64,000 nt of DNA from CAVVGB01 sp963747715 (GCA_963747715.1 CAVVGB010000003.1:124001-188000), one strand, 5' to 3'. Shown: positions 28,087-37,733, numbered from the stretch's first letter. The notes: a model not told the origin generated them from the sequence alone. Program-made: numbers and translations.

Positions 28087-28134
28087 GATACGAAGCGCAT
28101 GGGGAGAGCTTTGGTCCCCGACCGCTTCGGTATC
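28087..28134 (+). promoter_or_regulatory. Large inverted repeat upstream of clpC
   Basis: GATACGAAGCG (28087-28097) pairs with CGCTTCGGTATC (28123-28134) with one bulge, and inside it GGGGA (28101-28105) pairs with TCCCC (28115-28119). The resulting hairpin ends 36 bp before the clpC TTG. It could be an operator for a dimeric stress regulator or a structured leader RNA. No CtsR-, HspR- or ClgR-type site that I can recognise is present. Confidence 0.55.
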
Positions 28135-28170
28135 CTAGGTCCGGCTGTCGACCGGAAAGGACGCTGAGGG

Positions 28171-30702
28171 TTGTTCGAACGCTTTACAGAGCGAGCCCGG
28201 CAAGTGGTCGTCTTGGCCCAGGACGAGGCCCGCGCCCTCAAGCACAACTACATCGGGACCGAGCACATCCTTCTCGGTCTCCTGCGCGAGGAAGAGGGTC
28301 TCGCCGCGCGCGTGCTCGAGAGCCTCGACATCACCGTCGAGGAGGTCCGCGCCCAGGTAGCGCGGATCGTCGGCCAGGGTGACGAGGTCACCACCGGCCA
28401 GATCCCGTTCACCCCGCGCGCGAAGAAGGTCCTCGAGCTGGCGCTGCGCGAAGCGCTCTCGCTCGGCCACAACTACATCGGGACGGAGCACATCCTGCTC
28501 GGTCTCGTGCGCGAGAACGAGGGCGTCGCGGCGCGCATCCTGCTCGACTTCGACGCAGACGCCGAAAAGATTCGCAACGAGATCATCCGGATGCTGTCCG
28601 GCCCCGGCCGCCGCCAGCAGGGCTCCGGCGCCGCCGCCGGCGAGAAGACGAAGAGCTCCAAGCTCCTCGACCAGTTCGGGCGCAACCTGACCAAGCTCGC
28701 CGCCGACGGCAAGCTCGACCCCGTCGTCGGCCGGCAGACCGAGATCGAGCGCGTGATGCAGATCCTGTCGCGCCGCACGAAGAACAACCCGGTTCTCATC
28801 GGAGAGCCCGGCGTCGGCAAGACGGCCGTCGTCGAGGGTCTCGCGGCCCGCATCTCCTCGAACCAGGTGCCCGAGCTCTTGAAGGGCAAGCAGATCTACA
28901 CCCTCGACCTCGCGGCGCTGGTCGCCGGGTCGAAGTACCGCGGCGAGTTCGAGGAGCGCCTGAAGAAGGTGATGAAGGAGATCACCCAGCGCGGCGACAT
29001 CATCCTCTTCATCGACGAGCTCCATAACCTCGTCGGCGCAGGAGCGGCCGAGGGCGCGATCGACGCCGCCTCGATCCTCAAGCCGGCGTTGGCGCGCGGT
29101 GAGCTCCAGACGATCGGCGCGACGACACTCGACGAGTACCGCAAGTACCTGGAGCGCGACGCGGCGCTCGAGCGGCGCTTCCAGCAGATCAAGGTGGACG
29201 AGCCGTCCGTGGACGACACCGTTCAGATCCTGCGCGGCCTGCGGGACCGCTACGAGGCGCACCACCGCTGCACGATCACCGACGACGCTCTCCGCGCCGC
29301 GGCAATCCTCTCCGACCGCTACATCCAGGACCGCCACCTTCCCGACAAGGCGATCGACCTCATCGACGAGGCATCGTCGCGCATGCGCATCAAGACGATG
29401 ACCGCGCCGCCGCGCTACCGCGAGCTCGAGGACGAGATCGAGCGCGTGCGCGAGGAGAAGGAACAGGCCATCGAGGCGCAGGAGTTCGAGAAGGCCGCGA
29501 ACCTGCGCGACAAGGAGCGCAAGCTCACGCAGAAGAAGCGCGACCTCGAAGAGAAGTGGCGCACCTCGGACAGCGGCGAGCAGCCCGAGATCGGCGAGGA
29601 GGAGATCGCCGACATCGTCTCGATGTGGACGGGCATCCCGGTCTTCAAGCTGACCGAGGCCGAGTCGCAGAAGCTCGTCCGCATGGAGGACGAGCTCCAC
29701 AAGCGCGTCATCGGCCAGCACGAGGCGATCGTCGCCGTCTCCAAGTCGATCCGTCGCGCGCGCGCGGGAATCAAGGACCCGAAGCGCCCGACCGGCTCGT
29801 TCATCTTCCTCGGTCCGTCGGGCGTGGGCAAGACGGAGCTCGCGCGGACGCTCGCCGAGTTCCTGTTCGGCGACGAGGACGCGATGATCCAGGTCGACAT
29901 GTCCGAGTACATGGAGAAGCACTCCGTGTCCCGGCTCGTCGGCTCGCCCCCGGGTTACATCGGCTACGACGAGGGCGGCCAGCTCACGGAGGCCGTGCGC
30001 CGCAAGCCGTACTCGGTCGTCCTGCTCGACGAGATCGAGAAGGCCCACCCGGACGTCTTCAACATCCTCCTCCAGATCCTGGAGGACGGGAAGCTGACCG
30101 ACGCCCAGGGCCGCCGCGTCGACTTCCGCAACACCATCGTGATCATGACGTCGAACATCGGCGCCGCCACGATCTCCAAGAACCAGTCGCTCGGCTTCTC
30201 GGTCGGGGACGAGACCGGTCTCTCTTACGACGAGATGAAGGACCGGATCATGGGCGAGCTCAAGAAGGTCTTCCGCCCCGAGCTCCTCAACCGCATCGAC
30301 GAGGTCATCGTCTTCCACAAGCTCACGAAGGACGAGATCAAGACGATCGTCGACCTGATGATGAAGCGCCTGCGCGAGCAGATGGTGGAGCACGAGGCGT
30401 CGATCGAGCTGACGGAAGAGGCGAAGGAGTTGCTCGTCGAGAAGGGGTACGACCCCGCTATGGGTGCGCGGCCGCTCCGCCGCGCCATCCAGCGCTTCAT
30501 CGAGGATCCGCTCGCCGACTTCGTGCTGGGTCGCAGCATCAAGCCCGGCGCGACCATCCTCGTCGGCCGCAAGGAAGACGAGTCCGAAGAGGTCGAGATC
30601 ACGATCATCGACGGCCCGCCCGTCGAGCCGGAGCCCGAGAAGGTCACGGTGCCGGCCGACGAGCCGACCGGCGAGTCAGAGGACACGAGCTCGGACGAGT
30701 AG
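28171..30702 (+). CDS. clpC: ATP-dependent Clp protease ATP-binding subunit ClpC
   Basis: An 843-residue AAA+ unfoldase. Two N-terminal Clp repeats (each with HNYIGTEHILLGL) come first. AAA-1 has Walker A GEPGVGKT, a coiled-coil M domain with a UVR motif follows (EAQEFEKAANLRDKE), and AAA-2 has Walker A GPSGVGKT and Walker B VVLLDEIEKAHPD. It feeds unfolded proteins to ClpP. TTG 28171 follows GCTGAGGG. It is not preceded by ctsR-mcsA-mcsB as in Bacillus. Its TAG stop lies inside the 5' flank of a GCATGC palindromic repeat. Confidence 0.97.
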   Translation: MFERFTERARQVVVLAQDEARALKHNYIGTEHILLGLLREEEGLAARVLESLDITVEEVRAQVARIVGQGDEVTTGQIPFTPRAKKVLELALREALSLGHNYIGTEHILLGLVRENEGVAARILLDFDADAEKIRNEIIRMLSGPGRRQQGSGAAAGEKTKSSKLLDQFGRNLTKLAADGKLDPVVGRQTEIERVMQILSRRTKNNPVLIGEPGVGKTAVVEGLAARISSNQVPELLKGKQIYTLDLAALVAGSKYRGEFEERLKKVMKEITQRGDIILFIDELHNLVGAGAAEGAIDAASILKPALARGELQTIGATTLDEYRKYLERDAALERRFQQIKVDEPSVDDTVQILRGLRDRYEAHHRCTITDDALRAAAILSDRYIQDRHLPDKAIDLIDEASSRMRIKTMTAPPRYRELEDEIERVREEKEQAIEAQEFEKAANLRDKERKLTQKKRDLEEKWRTSDSGEQPEIGEEEIADIVSMWTGIPVFKLTEAESQKLVRMEDELHKRVIGQHEAIVAVSKSIRRARAGIKDPKRPTGSFIFLGPSGVGKTELARTLAEFLFGDEDAMIQVDMSEYMEKHSVSRLVGSPPGYIGYDEGGQLTEAVRRKPYSVVLLDEIEKAHPDVFNILLQILEDGKLTDAQGRRVDFRNTIVIMTSNIGAATISKNQSLGFSVGDETGLSYDEMKDRIMGELKKVFRPELLNRIDEVIVFHKLTKDEIKTIVDLMMKRLREQMVEHEASIELTEEAKELLVEKGYDPAMGARPLRRAIQRFIEDPLADFVLGRSIKPGATILVGRKEDESEEVEITIIDGPPVEPEPEKVTVPADEPTGESEDTSSDE

Positions 30703-30724
30703 GGGCCGGGCATGCCCGGCCCGG
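30694..30724. repeat. GCATGC palindromic repeat fused to the clpC stop codon
   Basis: GGACGAGTAGG is followed by the perfect palindrome GGGCCGGGCATGCCCGGCCC (30703-30722). GACGAGTAG encodes the last two ClpC residues and the stop. A roughly 37-bp segment including these bases recurs inverted at 52219-52250, so the repeat flank supplies the clpC stop codon. Confidence 0.85.
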
Positions 30725-30763
30725 AAGCAACGCGCACGCTCCTGAGTTCGTCAAGCTAACCCG

Positions 30764-31679
30764 ATGCGCGGCGCGTTCCTACGCCGCGCCGGCGAGCGGC
30801 CGGTCGCGGCTGCGCTCATCGGCGCGTGCGCGATCGCCTTCTCCGGGATCATCTACGTCAAGGCCGACGTCTCGCCCGAGACGGGCGCGTTCTTTCGCTG
30901 TCTCTATGCCCTTCCGCCGCTCTGGCTGCTGGTGTGGTTCGAGGACCGCGCGCTCGGCAAGCGCGATCGCCGGCAGCGCGCTTTCGCGTGGGTTGCCGGT
31001 GTGTTCCTGGCGGTCGACCTGCTCTTCTGGCATCACGCGATCGAAGCCGTCGGCGCCGGCCTGGCAACGGTGCTTGCCAACACGCAGGTCGTTCTCGTCG
31101 GTCTCGCAGCGTGGGCTCTGCTCGGTGAGCGTCCGGCGCGAAGCGCCCTCGCTGCCATACCGCTCGCCGGCCTGGGCGTGGTCCTCATCTCCGGTGTGCT
31201 CGAGGAGGGCGCCTACGGAGACGACCCTCTGCTCGGAGCGGTGCTCGGGCTGCTTGCCGGAGTGTGTTACACCGGCTTTCTGCTCGCCCTGCGACACGGA
31301 TCGCGCGACTTGCGCCGGCTCGCGGGGCCGCTGTACGACGCGACACTCGCAGCCGCCGTTGTGTTGCTCGTACTCGGCCTGCTGCAAGGCGACCTCGACC
31401 TGACACCGCCGGGCTCGGCGCACGCCTGGCTTCTCTTCCTCGCGCTCACGAACCAGGTCGGCTGCGTGGCTCTTGATCACGACGTCGCTGCCTCGCCTGC
31501 CGGCGGTGCTGACATCGATCCTGCTGACGCTGCAGCCGGTGGCGTCTGTGTTCTTCGCCGCCCTGCTCCTCTCCGAGCGGCCCTCGGCGCTGCAGCTCGT
31601 CGGCACTGCGGCGATCCTCGCGGGGCTCGTCGTCGCATCTATCTCCCGAGGCAGTCGCGAAGTCGTCACACCCGCGTGA
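30764..31679 (+). CDS. EamA-family (DMT) transporter, one frameshift
   Basis: Two frames joined near 31472 make a roughly 304-residue protein with ten hydrophobic helices in two EamA repeats. The first (AAALIGACAIAFSGIIYVKA to LAGLGVVLISG) and the start of the second are in one frame; SILLTLQPVASVFFAALLLSERPSALQLVG, the typical second-repeat ending, is in the next. One extra base explains the join. It probably exports a metabolite; the substrate is unknown. It sits between clpC and radA, outside the conserved order. Confidence 0.8.
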
Positions 31680-31714
31680 CGTTCGGCGTCGGACCGCGTT
31701 CTTAGAATCGTCCG

Positions 31715-33070
31715 GTGGCCAAAGCTGCTGCCGTTCAATACGCCTGCTCCGAATGCGGGTACGCAACGGGCAAATGGCTCGGGCGCTGCCCCGCGTGCAG
31801 CGAGTGGGGGACGCTCGTCGAGGAGCGTGCGTCGGCGGCCGGCCCGGCCACCGGCGCCTCGGTGCGCCCACTCCTGCGCCTCGTCGACGTCGAGGCGGCC
31901 GACGCCGAACGCATGTCCACCGGAGTTTCCGAGCTCGACCGCGTGCTCGGCGGCGGGCTCGTTCCCGCGTCGCTCGTGCTGGTCAGCGGCGATCCGGGGA
32001 TCGGCAAGTCGACGCTGCTTCTGATGGCGCTCCGGGCCATGAGCGCCGAGCGCAAGACGCTTCTCGTCACCGGCGAGGAGTCGAGCGCGCAGGTGAAGCT
32101 CAGGGCCGAACGGCTCGGCGGAGCCGCCGACGTTCTCGTGCTCGCCGAGACGAATCTCGACGACGTGTGCGCGACGCTCGAGCGCGAGCGTCCCGAGGTG
32201 TGCGTCGTCGATTCCGTGCAGACGCTGTACGCGCCCGACCTCGGCTCGGCGCCGGGATCCGTCGGGCAGGTGCGTGAGGCCGCCGCGCGTCTCTTGCGGG
32301 TCGGCAAGGAGCACAACATCGCCCTCTTCCTGGTCGGGCATGTGACGAAGGAGGGCGCGGTCGCGGGCCCTCGTGTGCTCGAGCACCTCGTGGACTGCGT
32401 CCTCAACTTCGAGGGCGACCGCTACCGGGCGCACCGTGTGCTGCGTGCGGCCAAGAACCGGTTCGGCTCGACGAACGAGCTCGGCGTCTTCGAGATGACG
32501 TCGGAGGGTCTCGTCGGCGTCGAAGACCCGTCGCAGATCTTCGGCAAGCCGGACGAGAGCCAGCCCGGGTCGGCCATCGTCTGCGCGCTCGAGGGAACGC
32601 GCCCGCTCCTGCTCGAGATCCAAGCCCTCGTTGCGCCGACCGACCTGGCCATGCCACGCCGTGTCGGTACCGGCGTCGATCCCAAGCGGCTGGCGATGAT
32701 CGTCGCCGTGCTCGGCCGCCACGCCAAGATCCCGCTCGGGCAGGCGGATGTGTTCGTCAACGTGGCGGGCGGCGTGCGCGTCGACGAGCCCGGCGCCGAC
32801 CTCGGTGTGGCCCTCGCGATCGCGTCAGCGGCGCGCGGCCGGCGCGTCCGGACCGGTGTCGCCTGCTTCGGAGAAGTCGGGCTGACGGGCCGTCTGCGCC
32901 CGGTGGCGCAGGCCGAGCGACGACTGGCCGAGTGCGCGAAGCTCGGCGTGGTCGAAGCCCTCGTGCCGGAAGAAACCGAGTCTCGTGGCAGAATTCGCCT
33001 CAAGGCAGCCGACACGCTGCGAAGGGCGATCGAAGCGGGGCTCGATGCGAGCGGACCCTCGGAAGGATAA
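31715..33070 (+). CDS. radA: DNA repair protein RadA
   Basis: A 451-residue protein. The N-terminal zinc finger is CSECG then CPAC, the RecA-like core has Walker A GDPGIGKS, and KNRFGSTNE is the RadA signature. The C-terminal Lon-like domain carries GGVRVDEPGADLGVALAIAS. RadA drives branch migration during recombination. GTG 31715. Its end overlaps the disA start by 26 bp, so radA and disA are coupled, as in many Gram-positives. Confidence 0.96.
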   Translation: MAKAAAVQYACSECGYATGKWLGRCPACSEWGTLVEERASAAGPATGASVRPLLRLVDVEAADAERMSTGVSELDRVLGGGLVPASLVLVSGDPGIGKSTLLLMALRAMSAERKTLLVTGEESSAQVKLRAERLGGAADVLVLAETNLDDVCATLERERPEVCVVDSVQTLYAPDLGSAPGSVGQVREAAARLLRVGKEHNIALFLVGHVTKEGAVAGPRVLEHLVDCVLNFEGDRYRAHRVLRAAKNRFGSTNELGVFEMTSEGLVGVEDPSQIFGKPDESQPGSAIVCALEGTRPLLLEIQALVAPTDLAMPRRVGTGVDPKRLAMIVAVLGRHAKIPLGQADVFVNVAGGVRVDEPGADLGVALAIASAARGRRVRTGVACFGEVGLTGRLRPVAQAERRLAECAKLGVVEALVPEETESRGRIRLKAADTLRRAIEAGLDASGPSEG

Positions 33071-34131
33071 GACCCTCCTCGCGGCGCTCAGTCAGGTGGC
33101 GCCCGGCACCGCCCTGCGCTCCGGCATCGACGACATCATCCGCGCACAGGCGGGCGCGCTGATCGTCATCGGCGAGCCCAACCGGCTTGCCTTCCTCTTC
33201 TCCGGAGGGATGCGCCTCGATCTTCCGTTCACTTCCCAGCAGCTGTACGAGCTGGCCAAGATGGACGGCGCGATCATCATCAATGCGCAGCTGACGAAGC
33301 TGGTCTACGCCAACGTCCAGCTGATGCCGGATCCGTCCATCCCCTCGGACGAGACCGGGACGCGCCACCGCACCGCCCAGCGGGTCGGGAAGCAGACCGA
33401 CGCGCTCGTGGTCTCGATCTCCCAGCAGCGGGAGACCGTCACGCTCTTCGTCGGCGACCTGCGCTACCAGCTGGCCGAGATCGCGGAGCTGCTGGCCCGC
33501 ACCAACCAGGCGCTCGGCACGCTCGAGACCTACCGGCAGCGACTCGACCAGGGCCTCACGCGCCTCACCGCACTCGAGTTCCAGAGCGCGGTCATGCTCG
33601 ACGACGTCCTCGTCGTCCTCCAGCGGGCCGAGATGACGACGCGGATGGCCGAGGAGATCGAGCGCAACTGTGTCGAGCTCGGCGAGGAGGGCCGCCTCAT
33701 CCGCATGCAGCTCGACGAGCTCATGGAGGAGGTGCCCGCGGGAGAAGGCGGCCGTCGTCTACGACTACGAGCAGTCCGGCGATCCCTCCCGGGCCGCCAA
33801 CGTCCTCGAGGGCCTGGCCCGGCTGCCGCACAGCCGCCTGCTCGAGTTCGAGGAGCTGGCCGAGCTCCTCGGCTATCCGAGGGAAGTCAACCCGCTCGAC
33901 CTGACCGTCTCGCCGCGCGGCTACCGAGTCCTGTCCAGGATCCCCAGGCTCCCGGACTCGGTCATCCGGCACGTCGTCCGGGACTTCGCCTCACTGGACG
34001 CGGTCATCCGGGCCAGCCACCGGGATCTGGAGGCTGTGGACGGCGTCGGGGCCGTGCGGGCGCGGGAGATCCGGGAGGGCCTGCGGCGCCTTCAGGAGCA
34101 CAATCTGGTCGACCGCTACCTCCAGCTCTAG
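33045..34131 (+). CDS. disA: Diadenylate cyclase DisA (DNA integrity scanning), one frameshift
   Basis: A DisA of about 361 residues split near 33742. The N-terminal DAC domain has the catalytic DGA (AKMDGAIII) and RHR (TRHRTAQR) motifs, then a helical spine. The C-terminal helix-hairpin-helix (FASLDAVIRASHRDLEAVDGVGAVRAREI) is in the next frame. An extra G in GCGGGAGAAGG explains the shift. DisA makes cyclic di-AMP and senses branched DNA, and RadA is a known regulator of it. ATG 33045 gives ADPRKDKTLLAAL at the N-terminus and overlaps radA. Confidence 0.93.
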
Positions 34132-34183
34132 GCGCCCGGACCGTCCTCGTTTTCCTCGTTCAAAGCGAAAAAAGGCCGGAAAT

Positions 34184-34213
34184 TTGGCTTTTTATGCGCG
34201 TTTCCGGTACAAT
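34184..34213 (+). promoter_or_regulatory. Sigma-70-type promoter of carD
   Basis: TTGGCT (34184-34189) and TACAAT (34208-34213) are separated by 18 bp, in an AT-richer stretch about 63 bp before the carD start. The hexamers and spacing fit a housekeeping promoter. Confidence 0.7.
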
Positions 34214-34275
34214 CGACGTCGGGTCCGCAGGCGGTGCGTGCGGCGGTTTTTTGGGGCCGGGAAGAGGAGGAGAGC

Positions 34276-34770
34276 TTGTACAAAGTCGGCGATAAGGTCG
34301 TCTACCCCCACCACGGCGCTGGCACGGTGGTGAAGAAGGAAACACGCACGGTTTTGAAGCAGCAGCGCGTGTACCTCACGATCAAGATCCTGCACAACGA
34401 CATGACCGTGAACGTGCCGGCGGAGAACGCGGAGCGCGTTGGCCTCCGCAAGGTCATCGACGAGGAGATGGTCGAGGAGGTCCTCGAGGTCCTCCACGGG
34501 GCAGGGACCAAGATGCCCAAGAACTGGAATCGCCGATTCAAGTACAACCGCGACAAGATGAAGACGGGCGACATCTTCGAGCTGGCCGAGGTCGTTCGGA
34601 ACCTCTCCCTGCGGGACCAGGAGAAGGGCCTCTCGACGGGCGAGAAGCAGATGTTCGTGAAGGCGAAGAAGATCCTCGCGAGCGAGCTCATGTACGCCAA
34701 GGGCCTCGACGAGGAAGAGGCCGCAGCCTGGCTCGACGAGGTCCTCACCGAGGTCGCGGTCGCCAGCTAG
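34276..34770 (+). CDS. carD: CarD/CdnL-family transcriptional regulator
   Basis: A 164-residue protein. The N-terminal RNA-polymerase-interacting Tudor-like domain has YKVGDKVVYPHHGAGTVV, and the C-terminal helical domain has NWNRRFKYNRDKMKTGDIFELAEVVRNL, the CdnL signature including the tryptophan that wedges promoter DNA. It stabilises open complexes, notably at rRNA promoters. TTG 34276 follows AGGAGGAG perfectly. It precedes ispD as in mycobacteria. Confidence 0.94.
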   Translation: MYKVGDKVVYPHHGAGTVVKKETRTVLKQQRVYLTIKILHNDMTVNVPAENAERVGLRKVIDEEMVEEVLEVLHGAGTKMPKNWNRRFKYNRDKMKTGDIFELAEVVRNLSLRDQEKGLSTGEKQMFVKAKKILASELMYAKGLDEEEAAAWLDEVLTEVAVAS

Positions 34771-34779
34771 GGCGTCCGG

Positions 34780-34801
34780 GGCGCCCAGGAGCGGCGCCTT
34801 T
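34780..34801 (+). terminator. Possible terminator after carD
   Basis: GGCGCC at 34780-34785 can pair with GGCGCC at 34793-34798 across CAGGAGC, followed by TTT. The stem is short, so this is only a candidate. Confidence 0.35.
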
Positions 34802-34950
34802 GAGGAGGACTTGACGGAACATCAGCTGTTCCGCAGGGCCGCACTGGATCGCCGCGAGCCGGCGTCCTCGGTCGCGCCCGTATTTCAACCAATACGAACG
34901 CTCCCTGCGTCCTTGGCTCGGCGACGCCCATCGCGACCTTGCGGGGAGCG

Positions 34951-35656
34951 ATGCCCCGCCAAGCCCTCCAGGTGAACGGAGTCTGGGCTGTTCTTGCCGC
35001 TGCCGGCACCGGCGAGCGGCTGGGCGGCGATCGGCCGAAGGCCTTCGCCAACCTTGGAGGCCGGGTGCTCCTGGCCGAGAGCCTGGAGCGCCTCGAGCGG
35101 TCCGACTGGATCGACGCGATCGTCATCGTCGCGCCGGTCGGCTGGGAAGAGCCTGCGATCCTGCTCGCGGAAGAGCTCAGCGCGGGCAAGGTGAATGCGT
35201 GCGTCCCGGGCGGCGCCACGCGCGCCGAGTCGGTGCGCGCCGGCGTCGCTGAGGTGCCGGACGATGCGGCCGTGATCCTCGTGCACGACGCGGCGCGTCC
35301 CTTTCTCCCGGATGACGTGATCGAACGCGTGCTCACGGTTCTCGGCGAAGGCTGGGACGGCGCCGTTCCCGGCCTGCGGGTCGCCGACACGATCAAACGC
35401 GTCGGCTCCGACGGCGGAGTCGTGGAGACGCTCGAGCGTGACGGGCTCGTGGCCGTACAAACCCCGCAGGCATTCGTCGCGGCGACGCTCAAGCGCGCCT
35501 TCGCGAGCTTCACTCAGGCGGCGCACTGATTGCGCTGCCCTCGTCGAAGCGGCCGGCGGACGTGTCCGTGTGGTCGACGGCGATCCGCGCCTCGTCAAGG
35601 TGACGACGGCTGCAGACCTCGAGCTCGTCGAGCGACTGCTCGAGGAGGTCCGATGA
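34951..35656 (+). CDS. ispD: 2-C-methyl-D-erythritol 4-phosphate cytidylyltransferase, one frameshift
   Basis: A roughly 234-residue IspD split near 35530. The first frame has the nucleotide-binding AAGTGERLGGDRPKAF, PGGATRAESVRAG and VHDAARPF. The second completes ...TDCAALVEAAGGRVRVVDGDPRLVKVTTAADL. One extra base in GGCGGCGCACTG explains it. IspD couples MEP to CTP in isoprenoid synthesis by the MEP pathway. ATG 34951 follows GGGGAG; GTG 34972 is an alternative. The end overlaps ispF. Confidence 0.92.
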
Positions 35657-36136
35657 GCGACCTGCGCGTCGGGCTCGGCGTGGACGCGCACGCGTTCTCG
35701 GACGACGCGGCCCTCGTTCTCGGCGGCGTCGATTTCCCGGGCGAACCAGGATTGGCCGGCCATTCCGACGGCGACGTCGTCGCGCATGCTCGTCATCGAC
35801 GCGTTGCTCGGAGCAGCCGGCCGCGGCGACATCGGCGAGCTGTTCCCGTCGGAAGATCCTCAGTGGCTCGATGCCTCGTCCATGCGCCTCCTTCAGCGGG
35901 CCTACGAGGTGGTGAAGGGAGACGGCTTCGAGCTCGTCAATGCGGACTGCGTGCTGATCGGCGAGCGGCCGAGGATCGCACCCGTGCGCGACGCCATGCG
36001 CGCTCGTCTGGCCGGGGCGCTGGGGGTGACGCCGGAGCAGGTGGCGGTGCGAGCGACCACGACCGACCGTCTCGGATTCACCGGTCGCGGCGAGGGGCTC
36101 GCGGCTCAAGCCGTTGTGCTACTCGTGCGCTCGTGA
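35653..36136 (+). CDS. ispF: 2-C-methyl-D-erythritol 2,4-cyclodiphosphate synthase, one frameshift
   Basis: A roughly 160-residue IspF split near 35788. The first frame has GLGVDAHAFSDDAALVLGGVDF and GHSDGDVVAHA (DxH zinc motif). The next has VIDALLGAAGRGDIGELFPSEDPQW and the C-terminal TTTDRLGFTGRGEGLAAQAVVLL. CATGCTCGTC in place of CATGC-GTC explains the join. It overlaps ispD (ATGA) and the following membrane gene (GTGA). It makes the cyclic diphosphate of the MEP pathway. Confidence 0.93.
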
Positions 36137-36621
36137 GTCCGGACCGCCTGCGCCAGGCCAAGCTCTTTCTCTCCACGGCCCTCCTCGCAGCGGCGGTTAG
36201 CTTCCTGCTGCCCTTCCTCGTCCTGACCGTGGACGAGCGGCGCGGGGAGGGGACCGGGGTCGAGCTCGTGACGGGCGACGCCGAGATCACGGGGCGCTAC
36301 GTCCACGACGCGTACGAGGGGCAGGTGGAGGAGGCGCTCGACCTCGTCCAGCTGCCGGCCGCGGTCGCCTTCGTCGCGCTCCTGATCGGCGCAGTAGGTC
36401 TCTGGATTCCGGGGCGAAAAGGGTTTTGGGTCAGCCTGGCGGCGGCGGGGACAGCTCTGCTCGGCGGATTCTGGATGCGCCAGGCTCTGTCCGGCCAGCA
36501 ACTGCTGGCGGAGTCACACTGGCAATCCGGGTACTGGCTTGCCACTCTCCTCATCCTCTTCTCCGGCGCGCTGGCCGCATTTCTCCTGTATCGCTCTTCC
36601 TGGACCTACCTGCACCGTTAG
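36133..36621 (+). CDS. Hypothetical four-helix membrane protein
   Basis: 162 residues from GTG 36133, coupled to the ispF stop. Four hydrophobic segments are visible: FLSTALLAAAVSFLLPFLVL, PAAVAFVALLIGAVGLWI, FWVSLAAAGTALLGGFW and YWLATLLILFSGALAAFLLY. An acidic loop lies between the first two. No family motif is evident. Confidence 0.65.
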   Translation: MSPDRLRQAKLFLSTALLAAAVSFLLPFLVLTVDERRGEGTGVELVTGDAEITGRYVHDAYEGQVEEALDLVQLPAAVAFVALLIGAVGLWIPGRKGFWVSLAAAGTALLGGFWMRQALSGQQLLAESHWQSGYWLATLLILFSGALAAFLLYRSSWTYLHR

Positions 36622-36624
36622 CCC

Positions 36625-37104
36625 ATGGCGCGAAAGACGATCGACGACTACCTCGAGGAAGCGCGGCGCCGTCTGCGCCGGGTGGCACCGCGGGAGGCGT
36701 GGGAGGCCTCACAGACCGGAGCGGTGCTCATCGACACGCGGTCGGAGGACCAGCGGCTGCGCCAAGGTCTCGTGCCGGGCGCGATCAGCCATCCCTTGTC
36801 GGTCATTCTCTGGCGGCTCGATCCCGACTGTCCCACGAGCAACGACAAGATTCCGCTCGACGGGGAGGTGATCCTCATCTGTCGCGAGGGTTACTCGTCC
36901 ACGTTCGCTGCGCTCCAGCTCGAGGAGATCGGCTTCGAGAACGTCGCGGACGTGATCGGCGGCGTCGACGGGTGGAAGGCCGCCGGCCTCCCGCTCGTTC
37001 TGGCTGCGCCGTTAGCCGACGGGCAGCCGAACTCTTCGACCGCGCAGCTCGACGAGCCCGTCACGCGCGAGGGCGGCGACGACCTCGCCGTCGAGCGCGG
37101 TTAG
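36625..37104 (+). CDS. Rhodanese-like domain protein
   Basis: About 159 residues. AVLIDTRSEDQRLRQGLVPGAI and the active-site loop CREGYSSTFAA (Cys at about 88) followed by VADVIGGVDGWKAAGLP are the rhodanese signature. It probably carries a persulfide on the Cys for sulfur transfer. The domain ends at about residue 130; the last 30 residues overlap mutY in the antisense direction and may be a run-on from a frameshift. Confidence 0.8.
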   Translation: MARKTIDDYLEEARRRLRRVAPREAWEASQTGAVLIDTRSEDQRLRQGLVPGAISHPLSVILWRLDPDCPTSNDKIPLDGEVILICREGYSSTFAALQLEEIGFENVADVIGGVDGWKAAGLPLVLAAPLADGQPNSSTAQLDEPVTREGGDDLAVERG

Positions 37105-37733
37105 AGAGCGCGGACGCTCGGCGACGAGGCGCAGAGTCTCGGCGCGGCGCTGGCGGAACGATCCTTCGTAGCGGCCCTGCTTCCTGAGGGGCTCGTAGCG
37201 CCGGCCACGTGAAGGACAGCGGCGCTTGAGTGGACACTCCTCGCAGCGCGGTATGCGCGCGATACAGACGGTGGCGCCGAGGTCCATGAGCGCGTCCGTG
37301 GAGTCGGCGCCGAAGCTTCCTCCCGTCCGTTCGAGGACACGGCGAACGTTCGTGTCCACGGGCAGGACGTCGGCTCCGAAGGCGGCGCGGGCGACGGCGT
37401 CGGCCGTGTAGCGCCCCACTCCTGGAAGCTCCGTGAGGTCCTCGGGCCACCCGTGGGCGGCCACGTGCGCCGCGGCACGGTGTAGGTTGACCGCGCGGCG
37501 GTTGTATCCCAGGCCCTGCCAGGCACGGATGACGTCTCGCGAGGGGCGCAGCAGCAAGCGATTCCGCCGTCGGCCAGCGCTGCAAGCCAGTCCGCGTACC
37601 GCGGGAGCACGCGTTCTACCTGCGTCTGCTGGAGCATGACCTCGGATACGAGCACCGCGTACGGGTTCTTCGTGCGGCGCCACGGGAGGTCGCGGCCGCG
37701 CGTCCGATACCAGGCGAGAAGCGCCTTCTCCAC
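37012..37733 (-). CDS. mutY: A/G-specific adenine glycosylase MutY-like, two frameshifts
   Basis: Three frames encode one MutY. The first has LPWRRTKNPYAVLVSEVMLQQTQVERV (catalytic Glu in SEVMLQQTQ). A short middle piece reads QRWPTAESLAAAPLA. The last has ELPGVGRYTADAVA (helix-hairpin-helix) and the 4Fe-4S cysteines C-x6-C-x2-C-x5-C (CIARIPRCEECPLKRRC). Single extra bases near 37584 and 37536 explain the joins. It removes A paired with 8-oxoG. The length of about 240 residues is short and lacks the full C-terminal NUDIX-like domain. GTG 37733. Confidence 0.88.

Noticed and set aside
28135..30393. 752-codon open frame antisense to clpC
   Set aside because: It mirrors the clpC codon pattern in high-GC DNA, has Leu/Arg/Glu/Asp-rich low-complexity composition and no motif; clpC on the other strand is unmistakable.
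33743..33760. Programmed ribosomal frameshifting in disA
   Set aside because: No slippery heptamer or downstream pseudoknot is evident, and the same +1 defect occurs in many unrelated genes.
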